Counted from the stretch's first letter, positions 1 through 7,902 are shown. The stretch is DNA of 64,000 nucleotides from Dyella flava (GCF_016904955.1 NZ_JADIKE010000025.1:1-64000), one strand, 5' to 3'. The notes: a model not told the origin generated them from the letters alone. Numbers and translations: made by a program.

Positions 1-528
1 CGCCAACGCTGGGTGACGCACCTGGGCCATATCGATGGCGGCTGCCTCTCCGTCGATGCCTGGGTGCGGATGGAACCGCAGCCACCGGCACACGGCAGCG
101 TGGTGAACACGCGCCAGCCCGTGGCCTGCGCCACGGTATGCCTTAACCGCCCCATTGACTGGCGTTATCAGCTGATTCCGTTGCGGGTGATGCACCAACT
201 GGCACAGCAAGCCGGAGTTCAATGGAGCAAGTCCCCCGATGACGATCCCGACATGAGGCTTCCTGACGGGCTGCAAGCCATTGCGGCAAAGCTTCTCGCC
301 GAACAGTCTCTGGACCCTGATGAAGAAGCCATGCTTGTACGTGGGTATCTACATCAATCCGCCAACTGGAACATCACCAACGACAACGTGCACGAAGGCG
401 ACGATGGCACGGTGCCGCATCACAAAGGCGGCCGCTCCATCAATCTGTTGTACGTCAACCGTCCGCAACCTCCCGCGAAAGATGGCGGAGTCAGTCAACG
501 CAAAGTGTTGCGCAATGAAAATCGCTGA
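1..528 (+). CDS. Orphan tail of a Tle1/DUF2235-like T6SS effector, copy 1 (5' end outside window)
   Basis: The frame is open from base 1 to the TGA at 526-528, giving 175 visible residues; comparison with copies 2 and 3 shows that about 38 N-terminal residues lie upstream of the window. The segment reading IDWRYQLIPLRVMH followed by the YLHQSANWN motif and the LLYVNRP ending resembles the extreme C-terminus of DUF2235/Tle1-type T6SS phospholipase effectors. The catalytic GxSxG hydrolase part is absent from this copy as far as seen, so it is either the end of a full effector starting upstream or an orphan tail like the next two copies. The last 14 bases overlap the start of the DUF2931-like lipoprotein gene, a tight effector-immunity arrangement. 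Family assignment is from memory of the C-terminal pattern, not from a search. Confidence 0.55.
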   Translation, partial: RQRWVTHLGHIDGGCLSVDAWVRMEPQPPAHGSVVNTRQPVACATVCLNRPIDWRYQLIPLRVMHQLAQQAGVQWSKSPDDDPDMRLPDGLQAIAAKLLAEQSLDPDEEAMLVRGYLHQSANWNITNDNVHEGDDGTVPHHKGGRSINLLYVNRPQPPAKDGGVSQRKVLRNENR

Positions 529-1180
529 CGTGCTCAAGCGCCTGCTGCCATGGCTCGCGTTGTTCCTCGCAGGCTGTGCGCTGACACAAAGCACTCCCCG
601 CAACGGCCTGCCCTACGACAGTTGGTATCTGGGATTCCGGGCACCAGCACGCATGGAGGTATGGCTGGAAACAGCGGATATCGAAGATACGCAGGGGCGG
701 ATTTTCGTGGGCATGATGCAAGGCATCGTGGCACTGGCATATCGAGGTGATCCAGTAGGCTGGGGCCCCCGAATAAGTTCGGGAGCAGGCCGTGATATCT
801 ACAACGCAGGCTTGCCCAAGCGTATCTATGTGCGCTGGCAATCGCTGGTGGAACCACAGACATATCGGGCGATCATCGAAATACCGGAACAAGCGCGCCA
901 AATGATGTTGACCAAGGTGCAATCGGTGTTGCGCGCGGACGACTACGAATACCAGAGTGACCTGAGCATTGGTTTGGCACCAGGTGGTTGGATCAAGGTA
1001 TGGGTGAAGAGTCCCGCCAGTCGAGCAGTGGAAGTGCTTTGCATGCGCGCCCAAATCGAACCGAAGGGCCCCTATCAAGGGCATTACAACGGTGAGTACG
1101 TGAGATTGAATCCCGAGATCCATGATTACCTGAAAACCCACACCATCCCCTACGACTCCTGGAAATGCCCGGGCATGTAA
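515..1180 (+). CDS. DUF2931-like lipoprotein, probable T6SS immunity protein, copy 1
   Basis: 221 residues. The start ATG at 515 overlaps the upstream stop by 14 bases and gives a clean lipoprotein signal: charged MKIADVLKR, a hydrophobic core and the lipobox LAGC with Cys21 followed by Ala, which predicts outer-membrane sorting. The mature part has the LPYDSWYLGF and MEVWLETADI pattern typical of DUF2931 proteins, which often sit beside T6SS lipase effectors. A longer in-frame start at 281 would bury the signal peptide and is rejected. Compared with copy 2 the ends are nearly identical while residues about 78-91, 133-149 and 162-171 differ strongly, as expected for a specificity surface. Role as immunity protein is inferred from pairing, lipobox and variability. 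Confidence 0.62.
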   Translation: MKIADVLKRLLPWLALFLAGCALTQSTPRNGLPYDSWYLGFRAPARMEVWLETADIEDTQGRIFVGMMQGIVALAYRGDPVGWGPRISSGAGRDIYNAGLPKRIYVRWQSLVEPQTYRAIIEIPEQARQMMLTKVQSVLRADDYEYQSDLSIGLAPGGWIKVWVKSPASRAVEVLCMRAQIEPKGPYQGHYNGEYVRLNPEIHDYLKTHTIPYDSWKCPGM

Positions 1181-1189
1181 CCGCACACC

Positions 1190-1828
1190 ATGGAGATCAT
1201 CGACACGCACCTGTATGCCGTCGAAAAGCCAGTGGAGCAAAACGGCAGCCTGTATATGCCGTTCCCTGGCAACACCCGGGCCTACCAGCTTGCCGACGCC
1301 GAACGCCAACGCTGGGTGGCGCACCTGGGCCATATCGATGGCGGCTGCCTCTCCGTCGATGCCTGGGTGCGGATGGAACCGCAGCCACCCGCACACGGCA
1401 GCGTAGTGAACACGCGCCAGCCCGTGGCTTACGCCACGGTATGCCTTAACCGCCCCATCGACTGGCGTTATCAGCTGATTCCGTTGCGGGTGATGCACAA
1501 GCTGGCGCGAGAAGCAGGCGTGTCTTTCAAGCCGGTGCCTGACGATAAACATCACCGCTTGCCTGCGAAATTGCAGGTGATTGCTGCCAAGCTGCTGGAC
1601 GGCCAGCCACTCCATCAAGACGAAGAGGCCATGTTGGCCAGGGATTATTTGCATCAATCCGCCAATTGGAATCTCGCCGACGGCAGCGTGCACGAAGGCG
1701 ACGATGGCACGGCGCCGCATCACAAAGGCGGCCGGTCCATCAATCTGTTGTACGTCAACCGTCCGCAGCCTCCCGCGAAAGATGGCGGAGTCAGCCAACG
1801 CAAAGTGTTGCGCAATGAAAATCACTGA
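1190..1828 (+). CDS. Orphan tail of a Tle1/DUF2235-like T6SS effector, copy 2
   Basis: 212 residues starting at ATG 1190, only 9 bases after the stop of the first lipoprotein gene, so the array reads as one operon. It begins MEIIDTHLYAVEKPVEQNG and has no hydrolase motif, signal peptide or membrane segment. It therefore looks like a stand-alone copy of an effector C-terminus, as seen in polymorphic toxin arrays where orphan tails recombine into the full effector. The C-terminal 30 residues, ending in RKVLRNENH, are the same as copy 1 except for the last residue. The region around residues 110-135 is unlike copy 1 (REAGVSFKPVPDDKHHR against QQAGVQWSKSPDDDPDM). The 3' end overlaps the next lipoprotein gene by 14 bases. 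Confidence 0.55.
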   Translation: MEIIDTHLYAVEKPVEQNGSLYMPFPGNTRAYQLADAERQRWVAHLGHIDGGCLSVDAWVRMEPQPPAHGSVVNTRQPVAYATVCLNRPIDWRYQLIPLRVMHKLAREAGVSFKPVPDDKHHRLPAKLQVIAAKLLDGQPLHQDEEAMLARDYLHQSANWNLADGSVHEGDDGTAPHHKGGRSINLLYVNRPQPPAKDGGVSQRKVLRNENH

Positions 1829-2480
1829 CGTGCCCAAGCGCCTGTTGCCATGGCTGACGCTGTGGCTCGCAGGATGCGCACTGACACAAAGCACTCCCCG
1901 CAACGGCCTGCCCTACGACAGTTGGTATCTGGGCTTCCAGGCACCTGCACGCATGGAGGTATGGCTGGAAACAGCCGATATCGAAGACACACAGGGAAAA
2001 ATTTTGGTCGGCATGATGCAGGGCACCGTCGCACTGGCATACCACGACAATCCGGAAGGATGGGGAGACAGGATTCCTTCTGGCAAAGGCCGTGATATCT
2101 ACAACGCAGGCTTACCCAAGCGCATCTACGTGCGCTGGCAATCGCTAGTTGAGCCACAGACGTATCACGCCATCATCGATATACCAGACCAGGCGCGTCG
2201 CATCATGCTGACCGACATCCCTCCCGACAAGCCTGGAGGCCTAAGCGGAACGCGGCGTTTTCTGAGCATTGGCCTCGCGCCCGGAGGCTGGATCAAGGCG
2301 TGGCTCTTGGGGCCGGGTAGCCCGCCGGTGGAAGTGCTTTGCATGCGTGCCCAAATCGAACCGAAAGGCCCCTATCAAGGGCATTACAACGGTGAGTACG
2401 TGAGATTGAATCCCGAGATCCAGGATTACCTCAAAACCCACACCATCCCCTACGACTCCTGGAAATGCCCGGGCATGTAA
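1815..2480 (+). CDS. DUF2931-like lipoprotein, probable T6SS immunity protein, copy 2
   Basis: 221 residues, same length as copy 1, start ATG at 1815 overlapping the upstream gene by 14 bases. Signal peptide with lipobox LAGC, Cys21, Ala at +2. First 60 and last about 45 residues are almost identical to copy 1 (shared ending IPYDSWKCPGM), whereas the segment after LT at residue 132 is completely replaced (DIPPDKPGGLSGTRRF here against KVQSVLRADDYEYQSD), without any length change. This pattern of conserved frame and exchanged centre fits immunity proteins matched to different effector tails. Probable outer-membrane lipoprotein facing the periplasm. Function is inferred, not demonstrated. Confidence 0.62.
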   Translation: MKITDVPKRLLPWLTLWLAGCALTQSTPRNGLPYDSWYLGFQAPARMEVWLETADIEDTQGKILVGMMQGTVALAYHDNPEGWGDRIPSGKGRDIYNAGLPKRIYVRWQSLVEPQTYHAIIDIPDQARRIMLTDIPPDKPGGLSGTRRFLSIGLAPGGWIKAWLLGPGSPPVEVLCMRAQIEPKGPYQGHYNGEYVRLNPEIQDYLKTHTIPYDSWKCPGM

Positions 2481-2489
2481 CCGCACACC

Positions 2490-3101
2490 ATGGAGATCAT
2501 CGACACGCACCTGCACACCGTCGAAAAGCCAGTGGAGCAAAACGGCAGCCTGTATTTGCCATTCCCTGGCAACACCCGGGCCTACCAGCTTGCCGACGCC
2601 GAACGCCAACGCTGGGTGACGCACCTGGGCCATATCGATGGCGGCTGCCTCTCCGTCGATGCCTGGGTGCGGATGGAACCGCAGCCACCGGCACACGGCA
2701 GCGTGGTGAACACGCGCCAGCCCGTGGCCTGCGCCACGGTATGCCTTAACCGCCCCATTGACTGGCGTTATCAGCTGATTCCGTTGCGGGTGATGCACAA
2801 GCTGGCGCGAGAAGCAGGCGTGTCTTTCAAGCCGGTGCCTGACGATAAACATCACCGCTTGCCCGCGAAATTGCAGGTGATTGCTGCCAAGCTGCTGGAC
2901 GGCCAGCCACTCCATCAAGACGAAGAGGCCATGTTGGCCAGGGATTATTTGCATCAATCCGCCAATTGGAATCTCGCCGACGGCAGCGTGCACGAAGGCG
3001 ACGATGGCACGGCGCCGCATCACAAAGGCGGCCGCTCCATCAATCTGTTGTACGTCAACCGTCTGGACAAAAATGGACCGGAAGTAGTTAAACGCACCTA
3101 A
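2490..3101 (+). CDS. Orphan effector tail, copy 3, 3' end replaced
   Basis: 203 residues, starting 9 bases after the second lipoprotein gene. It matches copy 2 through INLLYVNR and then diverges at about 3061 to the ending LDKNGPEVVKRT, losing the last 20 or so residues and the whole following lipoprotein gene. The replaced end lies inside a long hairpin (3068-3121). Within the shared part it is a mosaic: from its position 2604 to about 2797 it is identical to bases 1 to about 194 of the window (copy 1), and after that it follows copy 2. Probably a decaying or recombined cassette; no cognate immunity gene follows it. Confidence 0.5.
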   Translation: MEIIDTHLHTVEKPVEQNGSLYLPFPGNTRAYQLADAERQRWVTHLGHIDGGCLSVDAWVRMEPQPPAHGSVVNTRQPVACATVCLNRPIDWRYQLIPLRVMHKLAREAGVSFKPVPDDKHHRLPAKLQVIAAKLLDGQPLHQDEEAMLARDYLHQSANWNLADGSVHEGDDGTAPHHKGGRSINLLYVNRLDKNGPEVVKRT

Positions 3102-3121
3102 CTACCCCCGGTCCATTTTTG
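3068..3121. repeat. Long interrupted hairpin at the array breakpoint
   Basis: A perfect 14-bp inverted repeat (3068-3081 and 3108-3121, CAAAAATGGACCGG and its complement) encloses a second 7-bp pair (GTAGTTA at about 3084-3090, TAACTAC at about 3099-3105). It begins exactly where the third cassette loses similarity to the others, so it may be a small inserted palindromic element or the scar of one; it could also end transcription of the array. No T-run of terminator type other than the five T inside the right arm. Confidence 0.6.
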
Positions 3122-3407
3122 CGCGTTGGGTAGGGACAGCGTGCCGGTTTTTTTGGGAAGAGAACGCAGGCCACCATGTGGCGAGCCGTTTCGGTCCATC
3201 GCCAGGAGGGCCAAACAGCAGCGAGTAGTTGCCATGTCCGCAACCCGAAGCGGGCACGAGCTCACGCCGATGTCATACGCATGGCTCTATATCGAATTTG
3301 CCCTTGCTATCGCATCGAGGCGACATCGTTTCGCCAGATATCGCATGCCATTGCCTCACGGACTGTGGAAGAATCGCGACTATTCAGGGGAAATCCAAAG
3401 GCGGGTT

Positions 3408-4754
3408 ATGAGTCGCATCCGGGTGACAGGTTTGCTGGTGACCGCGTTACTGGCGGCAAGTCCGTTGGCTCAGGCAGCCGGATTCGATTGCAGCCGTGCC
3501 AAAGCAGGCGTGGAGCAACTCATCTGCAATAACGACCAGCTGTCGCAACTCGATGAACAGCTGACCCAATCCTTTGCTCAAGCTCGTGCCCGCGCCGGGC
3601 AGCATCTTGATGCCTTGTTGCGCGATCAACGCAACTGGCTCACCGAGCGCGACGCGGCGGTGTTGAAAAGTCCCGGCTTGGACGGCCTGGGCTCCCACGT
3701 CTACCAGGATCGTATCCTCTTTCTCGACCACTTGTTCCGTGATCCGAAAATAACGTCACCACTGCTGGCGGCCATCGGCGCGCATATGGCAGCTGAGCCG
3801 TCGGCTACCAAAGGAACGGGGCTATTCGTTACTTGGTGGCCATACCTTGGCGGCAGCGGAAAGGTTTTCAACATGGGGACAGAAGTAGAACTCGATCATG
3901 CAAAATCGCTCCCCTTCGATTCCAACGACGTACTGAAGCTGTCCAACGTTTTCAACAGCGTACAAACCGACACCCCTAACATCATCCTGCTGGACACTGC
4001 GCATTTCGGCGGTGCTTACGCCCATGAGGGCAGCGATCAGGATAGCGTGTGGCAATTGTTCAGTTGGCACGATCACGCCCTGCAGGCCATCGATCTTCCG
4101 AACGTGTTCAACCCCACTACCTCTGGAGATGACGGCAAGCTCGCTACTTACCAGGGCAAGGTTTACGCTGTGCTTATCGACGACCTGGGGCTGGCGACAA
4201 GCAACATTACGGCCCAACCCTACCTGGGTGACCACTGGGGTGATCCGCTGCGCCTGCAATTGCGTTACGACACTTATCTGTTGCCACCGGTTTCCTTCTG
4301 CAACGAGAAGGATTGCACTGGGCTCTTGGCGCTGGGCAACCAGATCATCAATCGCTACAACCAGACCCATGACAGCGACGCCTTGAACGCCGATCTTACT
4401 GCAGACCTGCAAGCGAAATTCGCCACGATGCGATTACAAGCGGAAAAGCAAGCAAATCACCTTTTATACAAACTACCGAATTTCAATAACAAGCCTAACT
4501 ATGTCGAAGGTGATACATCCTTCCTGGTGTTTGACGAAAGCACCTTCGTTCCCGTGCAGTGGCACGGGGAAGTGCTGCTAGCCAGAATCGGCACCCGGGC
4601 GTACGGTCTGTATAGCACCGAGGATCTTTTGCTGGCCATCTGGCGCTGGGATGGCCGAACCTTTACGCCTGTGCTTGGCATGTTCAGACCCAAGCGACGT
4701 GGGGACTTTGTACTGGATGCGTGGCTTCCGCCGGATCTTCATACGCCGCACTAA
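3408..4754 (+). CDS. Secreted protein with N-terminal LprI/DUF1311 domain
   Basis: 448 residues from ATG 3408, which gives a typical Sec signal peptide ending near AQAAG; an upstream in-frame start at 3126 adds a non-hydrophobic extension and is unlikely. Residues about 22-85 carry the LprI-like (DUF1311) pattern: FDCSRAKAGVEQLIC with paired cysteines, then DEQLTQSFAQA and a QRNWLTERD segment, as in periplasmic lysozyme-inhibitor-like proteins. The remaining 350 residues, rich in Trp, Asp and Gly, match nothing I recognise. It lies directly after the effector array but with a 286-base gap, so it is probably a separate transcription unit. Lysozyme inhibition is a family association only. Confidence 0.72.
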   Translation: MSRIRVTGLLVTALLAASPLAQAAGFDCSRAKAGVEQLICNNDQLSQLDEQLTQSFAQARARAGQHLDALLRDQRNWLTERDAAVLKSPGLDGLGSHVYQDRILFLDHLFRDPKITSPLLAAIGAHMAAEPSATKGTGLFVTWWPYLGGSGKVFNMGTEVELDHAKSLPFDSNDVLKLSNVFNSVQTDTPNIILLDTAHFGGAYAHEGSDQDSVWQLFSWHDHALQAIDLPNVFNPTTSGDDGKLATYQGKVYAVLIDDLGLATSNITAQPYLGDHWGDPLRLQLRYDTYLLPPVSFCNEKDCTGLLALGNQIINRYNQTHDSDALNADLTADLQAKFATMRLQAEKQANHLLYKLPNFNNKPNYVEGDTSFLVFDESTFVPVQWHGEVLLARIGTRAYGLYSTEDLLLAIWRWDGRTFTPVLGMFRPKRRGDFVLDAWLPPDLHTPH

Positions 4755-4772
4755 CTGAGCTCCGGTGGCAGC

Positions 4773-4862
4773 GCGTAGGTTGGGTTAGCGCAGCGTAACC
4801 CAACGATGTTTGTCGCTCCGGCCGAATTCCGTTGGGTTACGCTGCGCTAACCCAACCTACGC
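4773..4862. repeat. Perfect 32-bp inverted repeat (REP/BIME-like), possible bidirectional terminator
   Basis: Bases 4773-4804 and 4831-4862 are exact reverse complements, separated by 26 bases. Each arm contains its own smaller inverted repeat around GTTGGGTTAGCGCAGCGTAA. This type of GTAGGTTGGGTTAGCGCAGCG palindrome is dispersed in many proteobacterial genomes. It sits between two convergent genes, where it could also end transcription from both sides. Confidence 0.8.
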
Positions 4863-4943
4863 CGGCCCCTGCTTTCAGGTGTCCGTGAAATCGGAACTAC
4901 TCCAAGTTCACTTCTTAAGTGAACCTGACCTTTGGGGCGCCGA

Positions 4944-5315
4944 TCAGCCCCCGGTTTGACCAGATCTATCAGCTACGGGATGCTGCGGCTTGGGAGTATT
5001 GCCCGGCGAGGTAGTTGCGGGTGCCGACTTGTCGGCGTCAGCGGGAGATTTGTTCGGCGTACTGTCTGAGTTGTCGTCGGCTGCTTTGGATTGTCCTCGG
5101 GAGTACACAATGGCTTTATTGCCTTCGCACTGACCGACCACCTTGCCTCCGCTCTTATCTGCCTGATCAGCAGCCACCACATCCAAGCTGTAATTGCTCA
5201 CACCATTCGCTTTGATTTTTGCGTCGATGTCGGATTTCACGGCATCGCAAGAGGCATGGGCGAACAGCGGCAACGTCATCAATGTTAACGCGGCGATAAA
5301 CATACGAGGCTTCAT
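4944..5315 (-). CDS. DUF1161 family periplasmic protein
   Basis: 123 residues from the ATG at 5315, chosen because it starts a normal signal peptide (MKPRMFIAALTLMTLPLFAHA) cut before SCDAV; a longer frame to 5468 is unlikely. The mature N-terminus has the DUF1161 pattern: SC, DIDAKIKANGVSNYSL, then VVGQCEGNKAIVYSR, with two cysteines likely to form a disulfide. A low-complexity, Ser/Pro/Asp/Lys-rich tail of about 50 residues follows and is probably disordered. Small proteins of this family are exported and have no known function. Convergent with the LprI-like gene across the 32-bp palindrome. Confidence 0.75.
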   Translation of the reverse strand: MKPRMFIAALTLMTLPLFAHASCDAVKSDIDAKIKANGVSNYSLDVVAADQADKSGGKVVGQCEGNKAIVYSRGQSKAADDNSDSTPNKSPADADKSAPATTSPGNTPKPQHPVADRSGQTGG

Positions 5316-5370
5316 GGTTCTTCCTTGTTGGTTGGTTTCAATAGCTGATAGCGGACATTCAACGTCTGGT

Positions 5371-5646
5371 TCAAGCGGCTTTGACAGGCGTCCGATTGGA
5401 TGAGTAGTTAGAGAGCACAAACTTTCGCAAGCTATAAACGACAAACGCCGTAACGGGAAAAGCAACAAAGTACCAACACGTGGGGGCTAGCCTTATTACG
5501 TCAAGGAGCCCACCCAAGTCAAAGCTAATTGTGGCAACCCCGAAGATCAGACCGAATGGCACCGGAACAATGGTTATTGTGGCCGGGCCCCTACCTAGCG
5601 TGAACAACAGTGTGGCACAGGTGACCAAGACAATTGTTCGCGTCAA
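5371..5646 (-). CDS. Small membrane protein, hypothetical
   Basis: 91 residues beginning at a TTG (5646); no in-frame ATG or clear ribosome site precedes it, so the start is uncertain. Two or three hydrophobic stretches (TIVLVTCATLLFTL, VPVPFGLIFGVATISF, YFVAFPVTAFVVYSL) and a basic C-terminus suggest an inner-membrane protein. I do not recognise the family. It lies upstream of the DUF1161 gene on the same strand with a 55-base gap. Confidence 0.4.
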   Translation of the reverse strand: MTRTIVLVTCATLLFTLGRGPATITIVPVPFGLIFGVATISFDLGGLLDVIRLAPTCWYFVAFPVTAFVVYSLRKFVLSNYSSNRTPVKAA

Positions 5647-5752
5647 GGCGAATCGAGCATCAGAGCTTAAGCGCCGGCACGAGGGCGTCCGCTAGCCGAT
5701 ATGAAGGAGATCCTGGAAGATCCCATTGGAGCCGATTATCAGTGCGAGCTGA

Positions 5753-6433
5753 TTAACCATGCTTCCGACTGACAAACCTCTTTTGTTTCTCACGAACGTA
5801 GTTGTCAATCCGTACAACGGCTGCCATGGCCTTTTCCTTCAATACATTGGGGTCTCCGTCGCTGCCTGACTGCGCGTTGGCGGGAAGATCAAAAACCATA
5901 TGCTCGTACTGTGCCTCGGGCTGTCCGTGACCGAAAGGGGCAGGTGTTCCGAGCAGGCGAACGTACATGTCCATGCCCACTTCCAGTTCGTGGACGCAGC
6001 CTAGCAATGCATCTGTCAGTTTCGTGATTTCGTCACCCCATAGCGCTTCGGCTTCAGTTCGTATCGACTGCAATTGAACTACTGATTCACGCACCGGCTT
6101 AAATCTTTTCTCAAACATATGCAGATGCGCATTCCGGCTTTCTGTAACGTTCGCCGTATCCGATACATAGCCTGGAGGAAACTCGCTTTCCAGGATCACC
6201 CATCGGCGCGCGCTGTTGAAGCAATCCCGGGTGTTGAAAGTCGCTATCAGGAGGCGGCGCCCCACGTCCAAGTCTGTTTTGGCCCATTCAAGCGCGCGCC
6301 ACTGTGAAAAACCACGTAAGCCTGCATAAACGGCGAGCAATATCCCTGCTGCAATGACCACGTCTTTTACGACCGCTGTCGTCCCAGGCCAATCGATTGC
6401 ACAAGATATGGCAGGCAACTTTGCGATGATCAT
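5753..6433 (-). CDS. Hypothetical protein with one N-terminal membrane segment
   Basis: 226 residues. The ATG at 6433 is preferred over a TTG at 6439 because the GGGAGG sequence on the minus strand (6441-6446) then lies at the normal distance. Residues about 20-40 (VVIAAGILLAVYAGL) form one transmembrane segment; the rest is a cytoplasmic or periplasmic helical domain with many charged residues (LHMFEKRFKPVRESVVQLQ, AEALWGDEITKLTDALLG) and a basic tail. It resembles uncharacterised short membrane-anchored proteins of Proteobacteria. No enzymatic motif seen. Confidence 0.6.
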   Translation of the reverse strand: MIIAKLPAISCAIDWPGTTAVVKDVVIAAGILLAVYAGLRGFSQWRALEWAKTDLDVGRRLLIATFNTRDCFNSARRWVILESEFPPGYVSDTANVTESRNAHLHMFEKRFKPVRESVVQLQSIRTEAEALWGDEITKLTDALLGCVHELEVGMDMYVRLLGTPAPFGHGQPEAQYEHMVFDLPANAQSGSDGDPNVLKEKAMAAVVRIDNYVREKQKRFVSRKHG

Positions 6434-6843
6434 TTGCAACCTCCCTCTCTGAGCCCGAGAAGCTTAGGAGCAAGCAACGCTGAAGCAGGGTGCTTAGTGG
6501 CCGATGTCCTAACCGTTTGGTAAGCGAGGGCATCTGATCCCGTGTTTGGGAAGCCCTGGTGCCGTGGCGGGGGCCCGCCACATACGTGGGATGACCGACA
6601 CCCAACCCACACTCCTTTGCCGGGATGCGCTTCCCTATGGGCGCGGCTCAAATCCCGCCTTTCGCCAAGCTTACGTGTTCACGTGCCTCGTGGTGCCCTC
6701 TGATGCCCTCGTATTTGTGGGTATCTCACAGGGTATGACATCCGATGTTTGGTACTCGAATAGCAATGTAAAAAACTGGTTAGATTGCTTATGTAGCCTG
6801 GGTTATGTCGCTTTAGGTCGAAAGCGAACACGCCAACCAGATG
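6434..6843. other. Intergenic region without recognised gene
   Basis: 410 bases. Short open frames on both strands have no ribosome site or familiar sequence. It contains the string GGTCGAAAGCGAAC (about 6816-6829) that recurs in other gaps of the window, and a T-arm-like stretch near 6646-6662 that does not fold into a tRNA. Confidence 0.5.
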
Positions 6844-7902
6844 CTACCGGGGCAGCGCCGGTTGCGACTGCTGACTCTGGCTCTTCGCTATTGCCATGAC
6901 CTGCTCAATCGCGTCGATGACAATTTGCGGCCGATCCAGCTGAATAAAGTGTCCCGTTTTCGACACAATCTCGTTTACCCCATGGGTCGACATGGCGGCG
7001 ACTTCGTTGTGCATCTGCTCCCATACCAAGGTGCGTTGGTCCCTGATTTCCTGGGTTTCGTCTTTGGCTTTGGGGTATGGAGCGTGAGTCAACACGATGA
7101 TCGGCATGTCGCCGAAATCGCGCCGCGTTGCTCTCGTTTCGTCCGCGCTCTTATAGAAGATATTTTCCCGCTCGGATAATGCGGCGCTCTGCCAGCTGGC
7201 TGTCGACCACACACGTGTCGCCGCGTCATTGATGGCCTGGCTCATATACGGGTCGGGCTCGGGAACGCATTTCTTATAGGCCTCCGTGCCTTTGACGAAG
7301 CCATGCTTCGCTTCATCGACGCACAGTCGCTGCTCCTTCAGCGAGGCCTCCCATTCGGCGTAGCCGTTCCAGTTGGGCGGACCAATTTTCCATTCACGCT
7401 GTGACTGGTCCTCATGTGACGGGTCGATCAGTACCAGACCGACCACCTCTTTGGGGTAGCGGTCTGCAAAGACACGCACGTTCATGCCGGCGGACGAGTG
7501 GCCAACAAGGATGTAAGGTGGCGCTATATGTGCCGCTTGAAGTAGCCGGTGCAGATCGTCCGCGATATTCAGCGTTGTACCGGGGCGAGTTGCCGGATCA
7601 CTAAAGCCAAGCCCGGCTCGGTCGTACGAACACGTCCGCGTTTTTACTGCAATGGCGGGTTGCACCAGCCCCCAGGTGCTGGTCGATTCACCAAGACCCG
7701 CATCGAATACAACCGTTGGCGCGCCGGATCCACGGCAGTAGATATTCAATCTTCGTCCATGGTCTATGTCGACGAGATGCTGAGGTTTCGTATAAACCGG
7801 ATCGGTAACCAAGGGACTCTTTGGTGCCTCTTGTCCATGGCTTTGAACAGCCGCAGTCAAACCCAACACCATGATCGCCATCACGGCGAAGCATCTAGAC
7901 AT
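6844..7902 (-). CDS. Secreted alpha/beta hydrolase
   Basis: 352 residues with a Sec signal peptide (hydrophobic MAIMVLGLTAAV, cleavage near SHGQEA). The hydrolase fold is clear: HxGG-like strand region VVFDAGLGESTSTW, then SYDRAGLGFSD, the nucleophile elbow GHSSAGM at about residue 145, a lid region rich in Glu/Lys, and the catalytic His in KTGHFIQLDRP near residue 325. The YDRAGLGFSD motif is common in proline-iminopeptidase and esterase-like members; the substrate cannot be read from sequence. Alone on its strand, 150 bases after the next hydrolase gene, which is of a different subfamily. Confidence 0.8.
   Translation of the reverse strand: MSRCFAVMAIMVLGLTAAVQSHGQEAPKSPLVTDPVYTKPQHLVDIDHGRRLNIYCRGSGAPTVVFDAGLGESTSTWGLVQPAIAVKTRTCSYDRAGLGFSDPATRPGTTLNIADDLHRLLQAAHIAPPYILVGHSSAGMNVRVFADRYPKEVVGLVLIDPSHEDQSQREWKIGPPNWNGYAEWEASLKEQRLCVDEAKHGFVKGTEAYKKCVPEPDPYMSQAINDAATRVWSTASWQSAALSERENIFYKSADETRATRRDFGDMPIIVLTHAPYPKAKDETQEIRDQRTLVWEQMHNEVAAMSTHGVNEIVSKTGHFIQLDRPQIVIDAIEQVMAIAKSQSQQSQPALPR

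Larger units (their letters stand above)
1..3061 (+). repeat. Tandem effector-tail/immunity cassettes, unit about 1300 bp
   Basis: Base 1 of the window corresponds to 1304 and to 2604, so the unit length is 1303 and 1300 bp for the two steps. Each unit holds an effector-tail gene and a DUF2931-like lipoprotein gene with a 14-base overlap inside the unit and a 9-base spacer between units. The third unit stops at 3061. The array continues to the left of the window, where a complete effector and possibly vgrG would be expected. Confidence 0.85.

Noticed and set aside
491..1903. 470-residue open frame on the minus strand
   Set aside because: It lies antisense across the effector-tail and lipoprotein genes, whose frames show lipobox, overlap and family patterns. 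The antisense sequence is His/Val-rich, of the type produced by GC-rich codon bias, and no ribosome site is seen.
6640..6670. tRNA-like T-arm sequence (GGCTCAAATCCCGCC)
   Set aside because: No matching acceptor stem, D-arm or anticodon arm could be built around it on either strand.
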